From Sporolactobacillus nakayamae (GTDB lineage Bacteria; Bacillota; Bacilli; Bacillales; Sporolactobacillaceae), in the NCBI RefSeq assembly GCF_900113325.1, contig NZ_FOOY01000009.1:1-64000 (forward strand): 64,000 nt of DNA. The letters run 5' to 3'. Made by a program: the position numbers and the translations under genes. Below the pieces are notes generated by a model. The model worked only from the letters and a program-made list of their open reading frames with translations. It did no database searches and was not told where the DNA came from. This document shows, one piece after another, positions 17,998 to 26,958 of this stretch (position 1 is its first letter; the number at the start of each line of letters is the position of its first letter).

Positions 17998-19812
17998 ATG
18001 GCGGGTGAAAAAACAACTGCGCTCCCGAAAAGAGAGGCGATCCCGGTTGAAGAGACTTGGGACCTCGAAGCGATCTATCCGGATGTTGACGCGTGGGAAC
18101 ACGCATTTCAGAAAGTTAAGGATTTAATCGAGGAAGCGGAACGGTTTAAGGGGAAAATTGGAGATTCGGCTGAGACGTTATACGCACTTCTTAAAAAGCA
18201 GGATGAAGTGACGGAATTATTGTACAAGGTCTATGTCTATGCACACATGAAATCAGATGAAAATACGGCAGATGCGACTTATCAAGCGCTGCATGATCGT
18301 GCCGGGAATCTTGCTGCCGTAGCAGGGAGCAAATTAGCTTTTGCCGTTCCTGAAATCTTAGCAATTGATCCGCAAACACTAAACGGTTTTATTGATAGCA
18401 GCAAAGATTTGCAGCTCTATCGGCATGCACTTGACGAAATCATTCGGACACGTCCCCATGTGCTTGATAGTGAAAAAGAAGCACTTCTTGCGGCAGCTGA
18501 AGAGGTTACCGATGCTTCATCCACAACATTCGGCATGTTGAATAATGCTGACTTGAAGTTTCCAACGATTAAGGGTGAGGACGGAGAAGACGTTGAAATT
18601 ACACATGGACGTTATGGTACGCTCATGGAAAGTGAAAATCGTCAAGTGCGCAAAGCTACGTTCGAGGGCATTTATAAGACGTACGGCGCATTTAAGAACA
18701 CCTTGGCTTCGACATTGAGCGGGCAGGTCAAGCGAGATACGTTCTATGCAAATGCACGCCATTACAAGTCGGCACGGGAAGCGGCTTTGTTCGGTAATGA
18801 TATTCCGGAAACGGTTTATGATAATCTGATTAAAACCATTCATGACAACCTGCCATTGATGCACCGATATGTTGCGTTGCGCAAAAAGGCACTCAATGTT
18901 GATGAACTTCATATGTATGATCTCTATGCGCCGCTTGTCCCGAATGCGAAGATCAAAGTGACTTATGATGAGGCGAAGAAACTTGTCATTAAAGCATTGG
19001 CACCACTTGGCGAAGATTATTTGAACGTCATTCTGGACGGTTTTAAAAAACGCTGGATTGATGTGCGCGAAACACAGAACAAGCGGAGCGGCGGTTACTC
19101 AGGCGGCAGCTACGGTACGATGCCTTACATTCTTTTGAACTGGCAGGATAACGTCGACAGCATGTTCACGCTGGCGCATGAGCTTGGCCATTCGATGCAC
19201 AGCTATTATTCACGTACATGTCAGCCGTATCCATATTCCGATTATTCGATTTTTGTTGCCGAGGTTGCGTCTACATGTAATGAAGCACTTCTAAATCACT
19301 ACCTGCTTGAAAATACGGATGATAAGACAAGAAAGCTGTATCTGTTGAACAATCAGTTGGAAGGCTTTAAAGGAACGGTCTTCAGGCAGACAATGTTCGC
19401 AGAATTCGAACACATCATCCATGAGAAGGCACGTGCCGGGCAAGCGCTAACCGCCGATCTGCTGACGGAAACTTATTATAATCTAAATAAAACATATTTT
19501 GGGTCGGATATTGTTGTTGACAAGGAAATCGGTCTGGAATGGGCACGCATTCCACACTTCTACTACAACTACTATGTTTACCAATACGCGACAGGCTTTA
19601 GTGCGGCGTCTGCGCTGTCCTCACAGATCCTTACAGAAGGTGCGCCGGCCGTTGAGCGTTACAAGAATTATTTGAAATCGGGGAGCTCAGATTCACCGAT
19701 TGAGGTACTAAAAAAAGCAGGCGTGGACATGGCAGACCCTAAGCCGGTACAACAGGCAATGGATGTATTTGCCCAGGTTCTGGATGAAACGGAGAACCTG
19801 CTATTTAGCTGA
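17998..19812 (+). CDS. pepF: Oligoendopeptidase F (PepF), M3B metallopeptidase
   Basis: A 604-residue cytosolic zinc peptidase degrading medium-sized peptides, consistent with its place near the Opp importer. The zinc motif HELGH is at residues 394-398, with the third ligand expected in the downstream EVASTCNEAL segment. The start ATG has GGAGGTGCCGCA. It is followed by a bidirectional terminator. Same order as B. subtilis (coiA-pepF). A second M3 enzyme is encoded at 26959. Confidence 0.96.
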   Translation: MAGEKTTALPKREAIPVEETWDLEAIYPDVDAWEHAFQKVKDLIEEAERFKGKIGDSAETLYALLKKQDEVTELLYKVYVYAHMKSDENTADATYQALHDRAGNLAAVAGSKLAFAVPEILAIDPQTLNGFIDSSKDLQLYRHALDEIIRTRPHVLDSEKEALLAAAEEVTDASSTTFGMLNNADLKFPTIKGEDGEDVEITHGRYGTLMESENRQVRKATFEGIYKTYGAFKNTLASTLSGQVKRDTFYANARHYKSAREAALFGNDIPETVYDNLIKTIHDNLPLMHRYVALRKKALNVDELHMYDLYAPLVPNAKIKVTYDEAKKLVIKALAPLGEDYLNVILDGFKKRWIDVRETQNKRSGGYSGGSYGTMPYILLNWQDNVDSMFTLAHELGHSMHSYYSRTCQPYPYSDYSIFVAEVASTCNEALLNHYLLENTDDKTRKLYLLNNQLEGFKGTVFRQTMFAEFEHIIHEKARAGQALTADLLTETYYNLNKTYFGSDIVVDKEIGLEWARIPHFYYNYYVYQYATGFSAASALSSQILTEGAPAVERYKNYLKSGSSDSPIEVLKKAGVDMADPKPVQQAMDVFAQVLDETENLLFS

Positions 19813-19825
19813 AAATGCTGCTATT

Positions 19826-19873
19826 AAAAAAAGACAAGGACTGAGGATCAATCTCTTCAGTCCTTGTCTTTTT
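19826..19873. terminator. Bidirectional terminator after pepF
   Basis: A long perfect stem AAAAAGACAAGGACTGA / TCAGTCCTTGTCTTTTT with a 12-nt loop. Confidence 0.9.
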
Positions 19874-20043
19874 CATTCTTTGTTGTGTCGATGCCAAGTC
19901 AAGAGACGCACCATTAGGAAAATAATTGTGAAGAGAATGGCCCCAGACAGCAGCAGTGATTCCAGATGCATCAGGCCAAGCAGAAAATAATAGAAACAGA
20001 AAATGACGGTGGCGGCTAGAAGGCAGAAAACGATTAGTTTCAT
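19873..20043 (-). CDS. Small two-helix membrane protein (56 aa)
   Basis: Product MKLIVFCLLAATVIFCFYYF..., with two hydrophobic helices (about residues 2-20 and 27-47) and a basic His-containing tail (LTWHRHNKE). ATG 20043 follows a clear GGAGGTTTTATC on its strand; the longer in-frame version reads through intergenic sequence. Its place just after pepF corresponds to that of yizD in B. subtilis, but homology is not established. Function unknown. Confidence 0.6.
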   Translation of the reverse strand: MKLIVFCLLAATVIFCFYYFLLGLMHLESLLLSGAILFTIIFLMVRLLTWHRHNKE

Positions 20044-20125
20044 GAATGATAAAACCTCCACAATTTCTCTTAGAACAAGCATATGATTATTTTGAACCAA
20101 AAATACACCTGTATGTTTGAGAAAA

Positions 20126-20491
20126 CTAGGATCTGAGATAGTCGCGCACACGCTCATGAATCCAGTCCATGGCCACACTTTTTTGGTATACGAATTCAAA
20201 CAGACGCCCACGGAGGTATACTTCGTAGCTGAACCAGTCGCGTTTGGTCATACGTATATGGCTGCTGAAGAGTTCCTGTTTATTTTTTTGCAGATCCTGG
20301 GTCACTCGATGGATCATGTCGTCAAGAGCTTCCAAATAGAGTGGTCTGAATTTAGTGTTTGTCACCGCAATGACTTTGCGATCGCGTTCAAACGCCATTT
20401 TAATAAGCGGTAAAAGTGCATATTCGGTGGCGATTCTTTTTTCATCCTCAGTCATCTCCGAAGATGGAAGAAAAACTTCTTGATCACTCAT
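20126..20491 (-). CDS. Unknown protein coupled to the Y-family polymerase
   Basis: A 121-residue soluble, charged protein (opening MSDQEVFLPSSEMTEDEKRI), mostly helical in appearance with no membrane segment or cysteine motif. Its ATG overlaps the stop of the polymerase gene (ATGA), so it is translationally coupled and under the same LexA-type control. Bacillus Y-family polymerases of the UvrX/YqjW type are often followed by a YolD-like protein. I do not see the YolD pattern here, so this may be a different accessory factor. Confidence 0.8.
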   Translation of the reverse strand: MSDQEVFLPSSEMTEDEKRIATEYALLPLIKMAFERDRKVIAVTNTKFRPLYLEALDDMIHRVTQDLQKNKQELFSSHIRMTKRDWFSYEVYLRGRLFEFVYQKSVAMDWIHERVRDYLRS

Positions 20492-21717
20492 TTGAAATGA
20501 CCTCCGATTTTACTTGCGCGTGCCCACAGTTGGCTGGATGGCATGAGTGATGTTCCGCGAAAGATGGACGTTTTCCCATATTTTCTATAAATAATGTCTA
20601 CCGCAGCGCTCAAATTCGCCTTTTCTTCAAGATGCGCGAAGAAATCCAGCTGATAATTGTTTGACGCCGGTTGGAGATCGCCAAGTGTGACCGATGCGGC
20701 TCGAACAGGAAGGCGATCCCAGCTCTCTGTAAACAGCGTGTTGGCGGCATGGTAAAGATCCATTCCGAAATTTGTCGCAAAGGGCAGCGTGATTTGGCGA
20801 TGAAAACCGCTGTGTCTCTCAAAGGCCCCGGAAATGCCAACAGAGACAACATGCCCCATATAGCGTTTCGAGCGCGCTCGGTATGCGACCTCTTCACTTA
20901 GTTCAAGCAGGATCACACGAATATCTTTTATTGCCGGATAGTCAAAGGGCAAGGTCATGTGGTGTCCAATTGCTTTTTGCTCGGTGAATGTACCCGGGGA
21001 GACGGGGGAACTGTCCAGACCGCGCGCGGTTCGCCACAATAGCTCTCCATTCACTCCCCAACGCTTACGCAGGAAATCAACTTGAAAGCGAGCGAGATGG
21101 CCAATTTTGCGAATGCCCATTCCGATGAAGTGCTGCTCCATCCTGTGGCCGACGCCAAACAGTTCGCCAATGGGCAACGGCCAAAGGTATTTCTCAATAT
21201 TTTTGGCATTTAATTCAAAAATGCCTGTTCGGTTCTTTTTTCCATAATGATCACAGGCCATTTTGGCGAGTACCTTATTCGGCCCAATGCCGATACGGGC
21301 GTAAATTCCAAAACGTTCGTGCACGCATTGCTGAATTTTTCGCGCAATGGTCAAGGGCGAACCGAACAATGGAACACTTCCAGTCACGTCAATAAATTGC
21401 TCATCAATAGAGTAGGGCTCGACCAGATCGGTAAATTGCCTGAGAAATCGTGTCACGGCTGTAGAAACATCAATATAATGCTGCATGCGCGGCAGCTGGA
21501 TGACTGCCTGTGGGCATTTACGCAATGCCTGACCAAGCGGTTCGGCGGTGAGCACGCCAAATCGCTTGGCGATCGGGCAAGCAGCCAGTACAATGCCGCT
21601 TCGCTGCTTGGGATCACCGGCAACGAGAAGCGGCTTATCTCTGAATTCTGGAAAATCAGCTTTTTCAACAGAAGCATAGAACGTTTGCATATCGACCAGG
21701 AAAATGACTCGATCCAT
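20488..21717 (-). CDS. Y-family DNA polymerase, UvrX/YqjW (PolY2) type
   Basis: A 409-residue error-prone translesion polymerase. Catalytic acidic residues are in DMQTFYASVE (D9) and YSIDEQF (D105, E106). The SIDEQF variant is typical of UmuC/UvrX-like enzymes rather than DinB. HhH-like fingers and little-finger regions follow. Near the C-terminus, YQLDFFAH (about residue 358) resembles a sliding-clamp binding motif. ATG 21717 is chosen because GAGGTG lies 6 bp ahead; GTG at 21726 would overlap that site. A LexA box overlaps the promoter. This operon is inserted between pepF and spxH compared with B. subtilis. Confidence 0.93.
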   Translation of the reverse strand: MDRVIFLVDMQTFYASVEKADFPEFRDKPLLVAGDPKQRSGIVLAACPIAKRFGVLTAEPLGQALRKCPQAVIQLPRMQHYIDVSTAVTRFLRQFTDLVEPYSIDEQFIDVTGSVPLFGSPLTIARKIQQCVHERFGIYARIGIGPNKVLAKMACDHYGKKNRTGIFELNAKNIEKYLWPLPIGELFGVGHRMEQHFIGMGIRKIGHLARFQVDFLRKRWGVNGELLWRTARGLDSSPVSPGTFTEQKAIGHHMTLPFDYPAIKDIRVILLELSEEVAYRARSKRYMGHVVSVGISGAFERHSGFHRQITLPFATNFGMDLYHAANTLFTESWDRLPVRAASVTLGDLQPASNNYQLDFFAHLEEKANLSAAVDIIYRKYGKTSIFRGTSLMPSSQLWARASKIGGHFK

Positions 21718-21749
21718 GTACGGCACCTCGATTAATTGAATATGGATCT

Positions 21750-21771
21750 ATTATACACGAACAAACGTTCT
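21750..21771 (-). promoter_or_regulatory. LexA (SOS) box and -10 of the polymerase operon
   Basis: CGAACAAACGTTCT (21758-21771) differs at one position from the Bacillus SOS consensus CGAACnnnnGTTCG. On the minus strand it sits 2 bp upstream of TATAAT (21750-21755), so LexA would block the polymerase. Confidence 0.85.
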
Positions 21772-21874
21772 TTTAGTACTGGTAATAAAAACATGCGTTC
21801 GTCACATTGGATTTATGAACGGATAAATAGAGGAAAAGAAGCAACAGTGGCGGAAAAAGAAGTAATGAAAAAGC

Positions 21875-21897
21875 CTTACTTCTACAAAAGAAGTAAG
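21875..21897 (-). terminator. Terminator of spxH
   Basis: A perfect 8-bp stem CTTACTTC / GAAGTAAG. On the minus strand it is followed by GCTTTTTC, about 60 bp beyond the spxH stop. Confidence 0.6.
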
Positions 21898-21959
21898 ACT
21901 TTGACCAAGTGGCTGTAATTGATGATCGTTAAACGGTACGACGGAAATGCCGTCGCGCA

Positions 21960-22865
21960 TTATTCGGGATGGGTGATATAAGTCCAATATTCACCACTTT
22001 TTAGGACAATCGGTTCAATGAACTGCTGTAACTGCAGTTTACGCAGTTCCTTGAGCGCATCTTCTTCAGTCAAATCATAAATGACGGCGACTTCTTTAGT
22101 GGTTAGAAAACATTGTTGCTGAAAATAATTGATTAACGGAATGTTTGGAGCAGGTACGGGTAATTCACCCAATAATTCCGTTAAGATCTGCACGTAGACC
22201 TGATAAGGATAGTGTCCGTTTACTTTTATGGCCTCCGAATCATTACATGGTGTTGAAAAAACAAAAGTCGGCAATTCAGTAATAGACAATTCATTTGCCA
22301 GTTTTCGATCACATTGAAAAGCTTTGATCGGGCGGCAGGAATGATAATCATTTGAAAACTCCTGTTCATTCAATCCGGAAAGCCGGGCGATCTCAAGCAG
22401 TTCTTCAAATTCATTCAGCCCCTGTTTTCTGAGGAAAATTTGTTCACGCACGCGTCGAAGAAAGATTTGTCCGACCGCACCTCCTTGGAATTCGGCCGCT
22501 TTAATGGCGTAAGCAATCGAATAAGGGGAGGGCGGATTTTCAAACCATACGTCACTGTCACAGCACATGCCGGTCAGGCGTGCGTATTTGTCCCACTCTT
22601 CGGCAATTTGTTTTGCTCGGTGAAACCGACAACAGTTTGCCGTGTCATGTTTGGTTGTAAGCAGAATGCGAAATGTAAAATAGTCATGGTATTGCAAAAT
22701 AAATTTTTTGAGTAAAGGCTCAAACCCCCAGCATTCCGGACAAAGCGGGTCAATAAAGGCCAGGATCTCAACGCGTTGAAAGGAATTCTTTTTGACTGTT
22801 CTAAGTGTACATGACTCATTCCCCGGTGTTCCTTCACATGTCGATCCTTCATCAAAGCGTGTCAT
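21960..22865 (-). CDS. spxH: ClpXP adaptor SpxH (YjbH)
   Basis: A 301-residue DsbA-like adaptor that delivers Spx to ClpXP. The thioredoxin-fold motif PLCPECW is at residues 40-46 (C42, C45), preceded by a short Cys/His-poor N-terminus unlike the His-rich start of B. subtilis YjbH. The remainder matches the family (about 300 residues). ATG 22865 has GAGGTGGGGTTCT. A 36-codon ORF overlaps the start from upstream. In B. subtilis a truncated hemoglobin gene (yjbI) is the partner; none is seen here. Confidence 0.92.
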   Translation of the reverse strand: MTRFDEGSTCEGTPGNESCTLRTVKKNSFQRVEILAFIDPLCPECWGFEPLLKKFILQYHDYFTFRILLTTKHDTANCCRFHRAKQIAEEWDKYARLTGMCCDSDVWFENPPSPYSIAYAIKAAEFQGGAVGQIFLRRVREQIFLRKQGLNEFEELLEIARLSGLNEQEFSNDYHSCRPIKAFQCDRKLANELSITELPTFVFSTPCNDSEAIKVNGHYPYQVYVQILTELLGELPVPAPNIPLINYFQQQCFLTTKEVAVIYDLTEEDALKELRKLQLQQFIEPIVLKSGEYWTYITHPE

Positions 22866-23272
22866 AGAACCCCACCTCTAGAAGAAATTTTAAAAACGGC
22901 GCCTGATTCAGATAGGCTTTGCCGGTATCCGGATTGGTCCATCTCATCATATCGTGATTCATTATTAATAAAGTTAACCTGCCTTTATTATATTCTTGTC
23001 AGTTTCAAACATTGAGTGAGCAGCAAGACCCTGTGGCCCACCGTTATGGAACTTCTATATTGTAACAAGTTCCGATCACTAAGAGCAACTAATCGGTACT
23101 TGTGAAAGATTCGTGGCCGCCATAAGAAACGAATAGTCAAATAATTCACTTAGTATGATAAATGAAAGTGTTGGGAAAATCTTGTCAGAGGTTGAATCCA
23201 ATGAATAAGGTGCTATAATTTGAGACCCGGGGAAATAAGAAAAAAATGAACTGAATGAAGAGGAAGACTGTT
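22866..23272. other. Gene-poor region between spxH and the YitT gene
   Basis: About 400 bp holding the divergent promoters of spxH and the YitT-family gene. Apart from a possible 36-codon ORF on the minus strand (22852-22962), I see no supported gene, hairpin or operator. Confidence 0.5.
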
Positions 23273-24253
23273 ATGTTATCCGTGTCTGCAATTAGTGAAC
23301 TCATTAAAAAATCAATAATGTCGATTTGCGCGGCTTTTTTGTGCGCGCTGAGCATGAACCTGTTTCTCGTACCCGCCCATGTCTACGCCGCAGGAATTAA
23401 TGGCGCGGCTCAATTGATTTCGGATCTCCTGCTTGATGGGATGCATGTTCATTTGTCGATCAGCTTGCTGATTCTTGCTTTGAATTTGCCAATCGCTGTT
23501 TTAGGGTGGTACAAGGTTGGAAAAAGCTTTACCTTGTTCAGTTTTGTTACCGTTGTACTGACTTCATTGTTTCTGACTATTCTGCCGGTACATCCACTGT
23601 CTTCAGACATCCTGCTCAATTCCATATTTGGCGGAATGATCTCTGCAATTGGTGTGGGAATTGCTCTGAAATACGGGATCTCAACAGGAGGTTTGGATAT
23701 TATTGCGATCTTCCTGACCCGGCGTAACCGCAATGCATCATCGGGAAGATATTTCTTAATCTTGAATGGCATTATCATTATAATCGCAGGGGCCGTATAT
23801 GAATGGCAGTACGCACTTTACACACTCATTTCACGGTTTGTGAACAGCTATGTGATTGACATGATCCACACGAAATATCAGAAATTGACGGTTATTACGG
23901 TTACAGATCAGACAGAGCGGCTGATTGACGCCATACAGGATCAATTTGATCGCGGAATGACAGTCATTCCATCGTACGGGGGATTCACCGGTATGAAAAA
24001 AAGCACACTGATGGTCGTTATTAGCCATTATGAGTTGTACAAAATGGAACGGCTGATTAAAGCAATGGATCCGAATGCATTTACGAATATTCTGGAGACA
24101 AACAAAATAATCGGCACGTTCCACAACGAAGAACAGCAAAAAGCGATTCAAGCGATGAAACATGGAGAAAATGTGGGGAAAGTGAAACAGACGCTTGGAG
24201 CGCAAGATTATGAACACTTCCAGAAACTATTTGAAACGTCGGCTATAAAATAA
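23273..24253 (+). CDS. YitT family membrane protein (DUF2179)
   Basis: A 326-residue protein with five or six hydrophobic segments in the first 190 residues (NLFLVPAHVYAAGINGAAQ, GISTGGLDIIA), then a cytosolic DUF2179 domain. These are the hallmarks of the Bacillus YitT/YqfU group. Function unestablished; the cytosolic domain may sense a small ligand. Two ATGs are possible: 23273 has AGAGGA 8 bp ahead and is preferred, while 23255 would add six basic residues. Monocistronic, sharing a terminator with the convergent LysR gene. Confidence 0.88.
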   Translation: MLSVSAISELIKKSIMSICAAFLCALSMNLFLVPAHVYAAGINGAAQLISDLLLDGMHVHLSISLLILALNLPIAVLGWYKVGKSFTLFSFVTVVLTSLFLTILPVHPLSSDILLNSIFGGMISAIGVGIALKYGISTGGLDIIAIFLTRRNRNASSGRYFLILNGIIIIIAGAVYEWQYALYTLISRFVNSYVIDMIHTKYQKLTVITVTDQTERLIDAIQDQFDRGMTVIPSYGGFTGMKKSTLMVVISHYELYKMERLIKAMDPNAFTNILETNKIIGTFHNEEQQKAIQAMKHGENVGKVKQTLGAQDYEHFQKLFETSAIK

Positions 24254-24257
24254 ATAA

Positions 24258-24296
24258 AGAGAGGGACGCCTAGTTTAGGCCCGTCCCTCTCTTTTC
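24258..24296. terminator. Convergent terminator
   Basis: Stem AGAGAGGGACG / CGTCCCTCTCT (perfect, 11 bp) with a 13-nt loop and TTTT on the right. Confidence 0.85.
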
Positions 24297-25173
24297 ATTC
24301 TCTATAATGGGTGAAGACAAAACGTTTGAAATGTGCGGCTGCCGGAGATAGCTCACGATCCGCATACCATGAAAGACCGATTTGCCGCGAACAGCCTGGC
24401 CAGCGCACGTGCAGCTTAGCCACCTTGCTGTCGTCAATATCCTTCTGATCGGGAAGCAGGGCGACTCCCAATCCCGCTGCAACCAATCCGGCAAGGGTGG
24501 TTACCTCTTCGCCTTCAAAGGTGATGTTTGGCGTGAAATTTGCTTTTCGGCAAAGGTTGTCAGCAATTTTACGAAGTTCATAGCCTTCTTTCATTGCGAT
24601 CATCGGCTCAGATTGAATTTCATCCAGTGTGACGGATTCCCTCTGTGCGAGCGGGTGAGTGCGCGGAAGCATCAGAAAAAGCTCCTCATCCCACAATCTT
24701 TCCCATTGGATATGCGGATCATCAAAGGCATGATGCACCAGGCATAAATCAATTTCACCGCTTTGGAGCTGTTTGAGCAGCGACACATTGTTGTTTTGGT
24801 AGAGCTTGATTCTTGTGTTGGCGTGTTCCTTTTGAAATTCACGAAGGATATCAGGAATCATGTTCACACCAAGCGTGTGCAGGAAGCCTAATGAAACTTC
24901 ACCATATTCAGGGTCAAGAAGAGATTTGATTTCCTTTTTTGTGTCATCAATTTCTTTCAGAATTCTGTTGACGTGCTTCAGTAATGCTTTGCCATACTGA
25001 TTCAAAATAATACTTCTTCCTTGCCTTTCGAAAAGAGGGATCCCAAGCTCTTCCTCAAGACGGGCAATGGATCTGCTAAGTGCGGGCTGTGAAATTGACA
25101 GATCCTCCGCAGCTTGCGTCATATGCTGTAGCTGGGCAACCTTTTGAAAATATTCAATCTGCTGCCATTCCAT
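24295..25173 (-). CDS. LysR family transcriptional regulator
   Basis: A 292-residue regulator. The N-terminal winged HTH (MEWQQIEYFQKVAQLQHMTQ...ISQPALSRSI) is followed by a type-2 periplasmic-binding-like effector domain. It is divergent from the MFS gene, which it probably controls; the pair recalls B. subtilis yybE-yybF. The start ATG has TAGGAGTGATTAGTT upstream. The effector is unknown. Confidence 0.93.
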   Translation of the reverse strand: MEWQQIEYFQKVAQLQHMTQAAEDLSISQPALSRSIARLEEELGIPLFERQGRSIILNQYGKALLKHVNRILKEIDDTKKEIKSLLDPEYGEVSLGFLHTLGVNMIPDILREFQKEHANTRIKLYQNNNVSLLKQLQSGEIDLCLVHHAFDDPHIQWERLWDEELFLMLPRTHPLAQRESVTLDEIQSEPMIAMKEGYELRKIADNLCRKANFTPNITFEGEEVTTLAGLVAAGLGVALLPDQKDIDDSKVAKLHVRWPGCSRQIGLSWYADRELSPAAAHFKRFVFTHYRE

Positions 25174-25478
25174 AACTAATCACTCCTAAAAAGGATGGAA
25201 AATCACACCAAACCTGACACGTCTCTGTATTCGTGTTTAAAGAGACCGTCATTCAATGACGGTCTTCGTACCTCAACGTGTACCATATATAGTACCACAG
25301 ATATAGTGAAAAATCGTCCATATCAAGGCTTTTTTTCAAATACAATCAGGTCACGTTTTGTCTGAATGGGCTTCAGCAGTTCTATGCATCAATATCATTC
25401 ACAGAATTTATTAGACAACAGATAGGGATTGTCATAGTATGGAGGATACAAAGAGAAACCGAAGGGATGGAATTTTCA
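25174..25478. other. Intergenic control region of the LysR/MFS pair
   Basis: A 305-bp region with a perfect 23-bp palindrome at 25243-25265 (AGACCGTCATT, one base, and its exact complement). A shorter imperfect dyad GTACCATATATAGTAC lies at about 25278. Either could be an operator for the LysR protein. No reading frame is evident. Confidence 0.6.
25243..25265. promoter_or_regulatory. Perfect 23-bp palindrome, candidate operator
   Basis: Left arm AGACCGTCATT, centre C, right arm AATGACGGTCT. The site lies between the divergent starts and lacks a T tract on either side, so binding is more likely than termination. LysR sites normally show a looser T-N11-A dyad, so another repressor is also possible. 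Confidence 0.5.
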
Positions 25479-26735
25479 ATGAATTATATTTCTCCGGAAA
25501 GCAAAGCCTTTAAGAAAACTCTTGTCGCTTTGTTTCTGGGAAGCTTTATCATGTTTGCCGACCTTTACTGCACACAACCGGTCATTGCCGTCATCGCCGC
25601 GCAATTTCATGTGCCGCCGGCTGCAGCAAGTCTGACCTTGTCGGCTGCGACCGGTGCTCTTGCTATTTTTCTATTATTTGTTTCGTTTACTTCAGGTATG
25701 TACGATCGCAAGAAAGTTATGGCCTTAGCTCTTGTCACCTCGGCCTTTCTTTCAGTAGTTGTCGGTTTTATTCATTATTTGCCGTTGCTGATCGCTGTGC
25801 GCTTCATCCAGGGGGCGCTGCTTGCCGGTTACCCGTCAATCGCCATGGCGTACATAAATGAAGAATTCGACAAGAAAGTGCTGGGCTATGTGATTGGTAT
25901 CTATGTCAGCGGCAATAGTCTTGGCGGTTTGGCAGGGCGGCTGATTGTCGGATCACTTAGTGACGCTTTTTCCTGGAATGTGGCAATTGCTATTTTGGGC
26001 GTGTTGAACCTCGTGATGTGCACTCTGTTCATCTTGTTACTTCCTAAATCCAAGCATTTTGACGCTAAACGCGGATCAATGAGAAGAACGACTGCGGGAT
26101 TTCTTGAAAATATTGAATCACCGGCACTTGTTTTCCTCTACTTAATTGGTTTCATTCTGATGGGGAGCTTTGTGACGGTTTATAACTACTTTGGCATTCC
26201 GCTTATGGAGCCGCCATATAATTTAAGCCAGACCTTGGTTGGCTTTGTCTTCATTATTTTTCTTGTCGGCACATTCAGTTCGACGTGGATGGGAAGACTA
26301 TCTGACCATACAAGCCGCTCCGGAGTCATCGCACTGTGTCTCATTATGATGACCTGTGGCCTGATCATTACAATGTCGTCATTTCTGATTCTGAAAATCT
26401 TCGGATTGGCCATGTTTACTTTTGGATTCTTCGGCGGTCATTCAGTGGCAAGCAGTTGGGTAGGTATCTTGGCTAATAGGCGGGAGAAAGCGCAGTCTTC
26501 TTCTTTATATCTGCTTTTCTATTACGTTGGCTCCAGCGTGGTCGGACCGGTAGGAGGATTGTTCTTGGAATCGTTCGGATGGGCAGGCGTTGTAGTCTCA
26601 ATATCGGTGCTCTCTTTAATTGGCCTTCTGCTCTGTGCCTATGTACGCAGGCTAGTGGCTAATGGAGCATGCCATCGTTTCCGCCACAATCACCACATGC
26701 ACCATCATCAAAAAGTTGCAGGGCAACATATCTAA
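25479..26735 (+). CDS. MFS transporter with His-rich tail (YybF/YnfM-like)
   Basis: A 418-residue major facilitator with about twelve hydrophobic segments and the conserved MYDRKKVMAL loop after helix 2. The opening FADLYCTQPVIAVIAAQFHV is typical of YnfM/YybF-type drug-efflux carriers. The C-terminus is unusual: after the last helix comes HRFRHNHHMHHHQ, with seven or more histidines, suggesting metal binding. ATG 25479 has AAGGGATGG 8 bp ahead; ATG 25467 overlaps that site. Presumed target of the divergent LysR regulator. Substrate unknown. Confidence 0.9.
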   Translation: MNYISPESKAFKKTLVALFLGSFIMFADLYCTQPVIAVIAAQFHVPPAAASLTLSAATGALAIFLLFVSFTSGMYDRKKVMALALVTSAFLSVVVGFIHYLPLLIAVRFIQGALLAGYPSIAMAYINEEFDKKVLGYVIGIYVSGNSLGGLAGRLIVGSLSDAFSWNVAIAILGVLNLVMCTLFILLLPKSKHFDAKRGSMRRTTAGFLENIESPALVFLYLIGFILMGSFVTVYNYFGIPLMEPPYNLSQTLVGFVFIIFLVGTFSSTWMGRLSDHTSRSGVIALCLIMMTCGLIITMSSFLILKIFGLAMFTFGFFGGHSVASSWVGILANRREKAQSSSLYLLFYYVGSSVVGPVGGLFLESFGWAGVVVSISVLSLIGLLLCAYVRRLVANGACHRFRHNHHMHHHQKVAGQHI

Positions 26736-26958
26736 TACAACAATAAAAGTTAAATGAACCTATTGAATTGATAAAAGAAACCGGCGCGCATTTTATGAAA
26801 ATGAGCGTCGATTTTTTCGTTGTTTTGTTGTCGTCATCATGGATAAAAAAGATTCAGCCCACGCAAACTTGGCTTCATCACGTTTTCTATATATAATAGT
26901 TAAGTTATGGAAACACGAGGAAGAAAGAGAAATAGGCTTTGAAAAGGGGTGTTTTGCA

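Noticed and set aside
21736-21918. 60-codon plus-strand ORF starting in the polymerase promoter
   Set aside because: It covers the LexA box and the spxH terminator, and no ribosome binding site precedes it.
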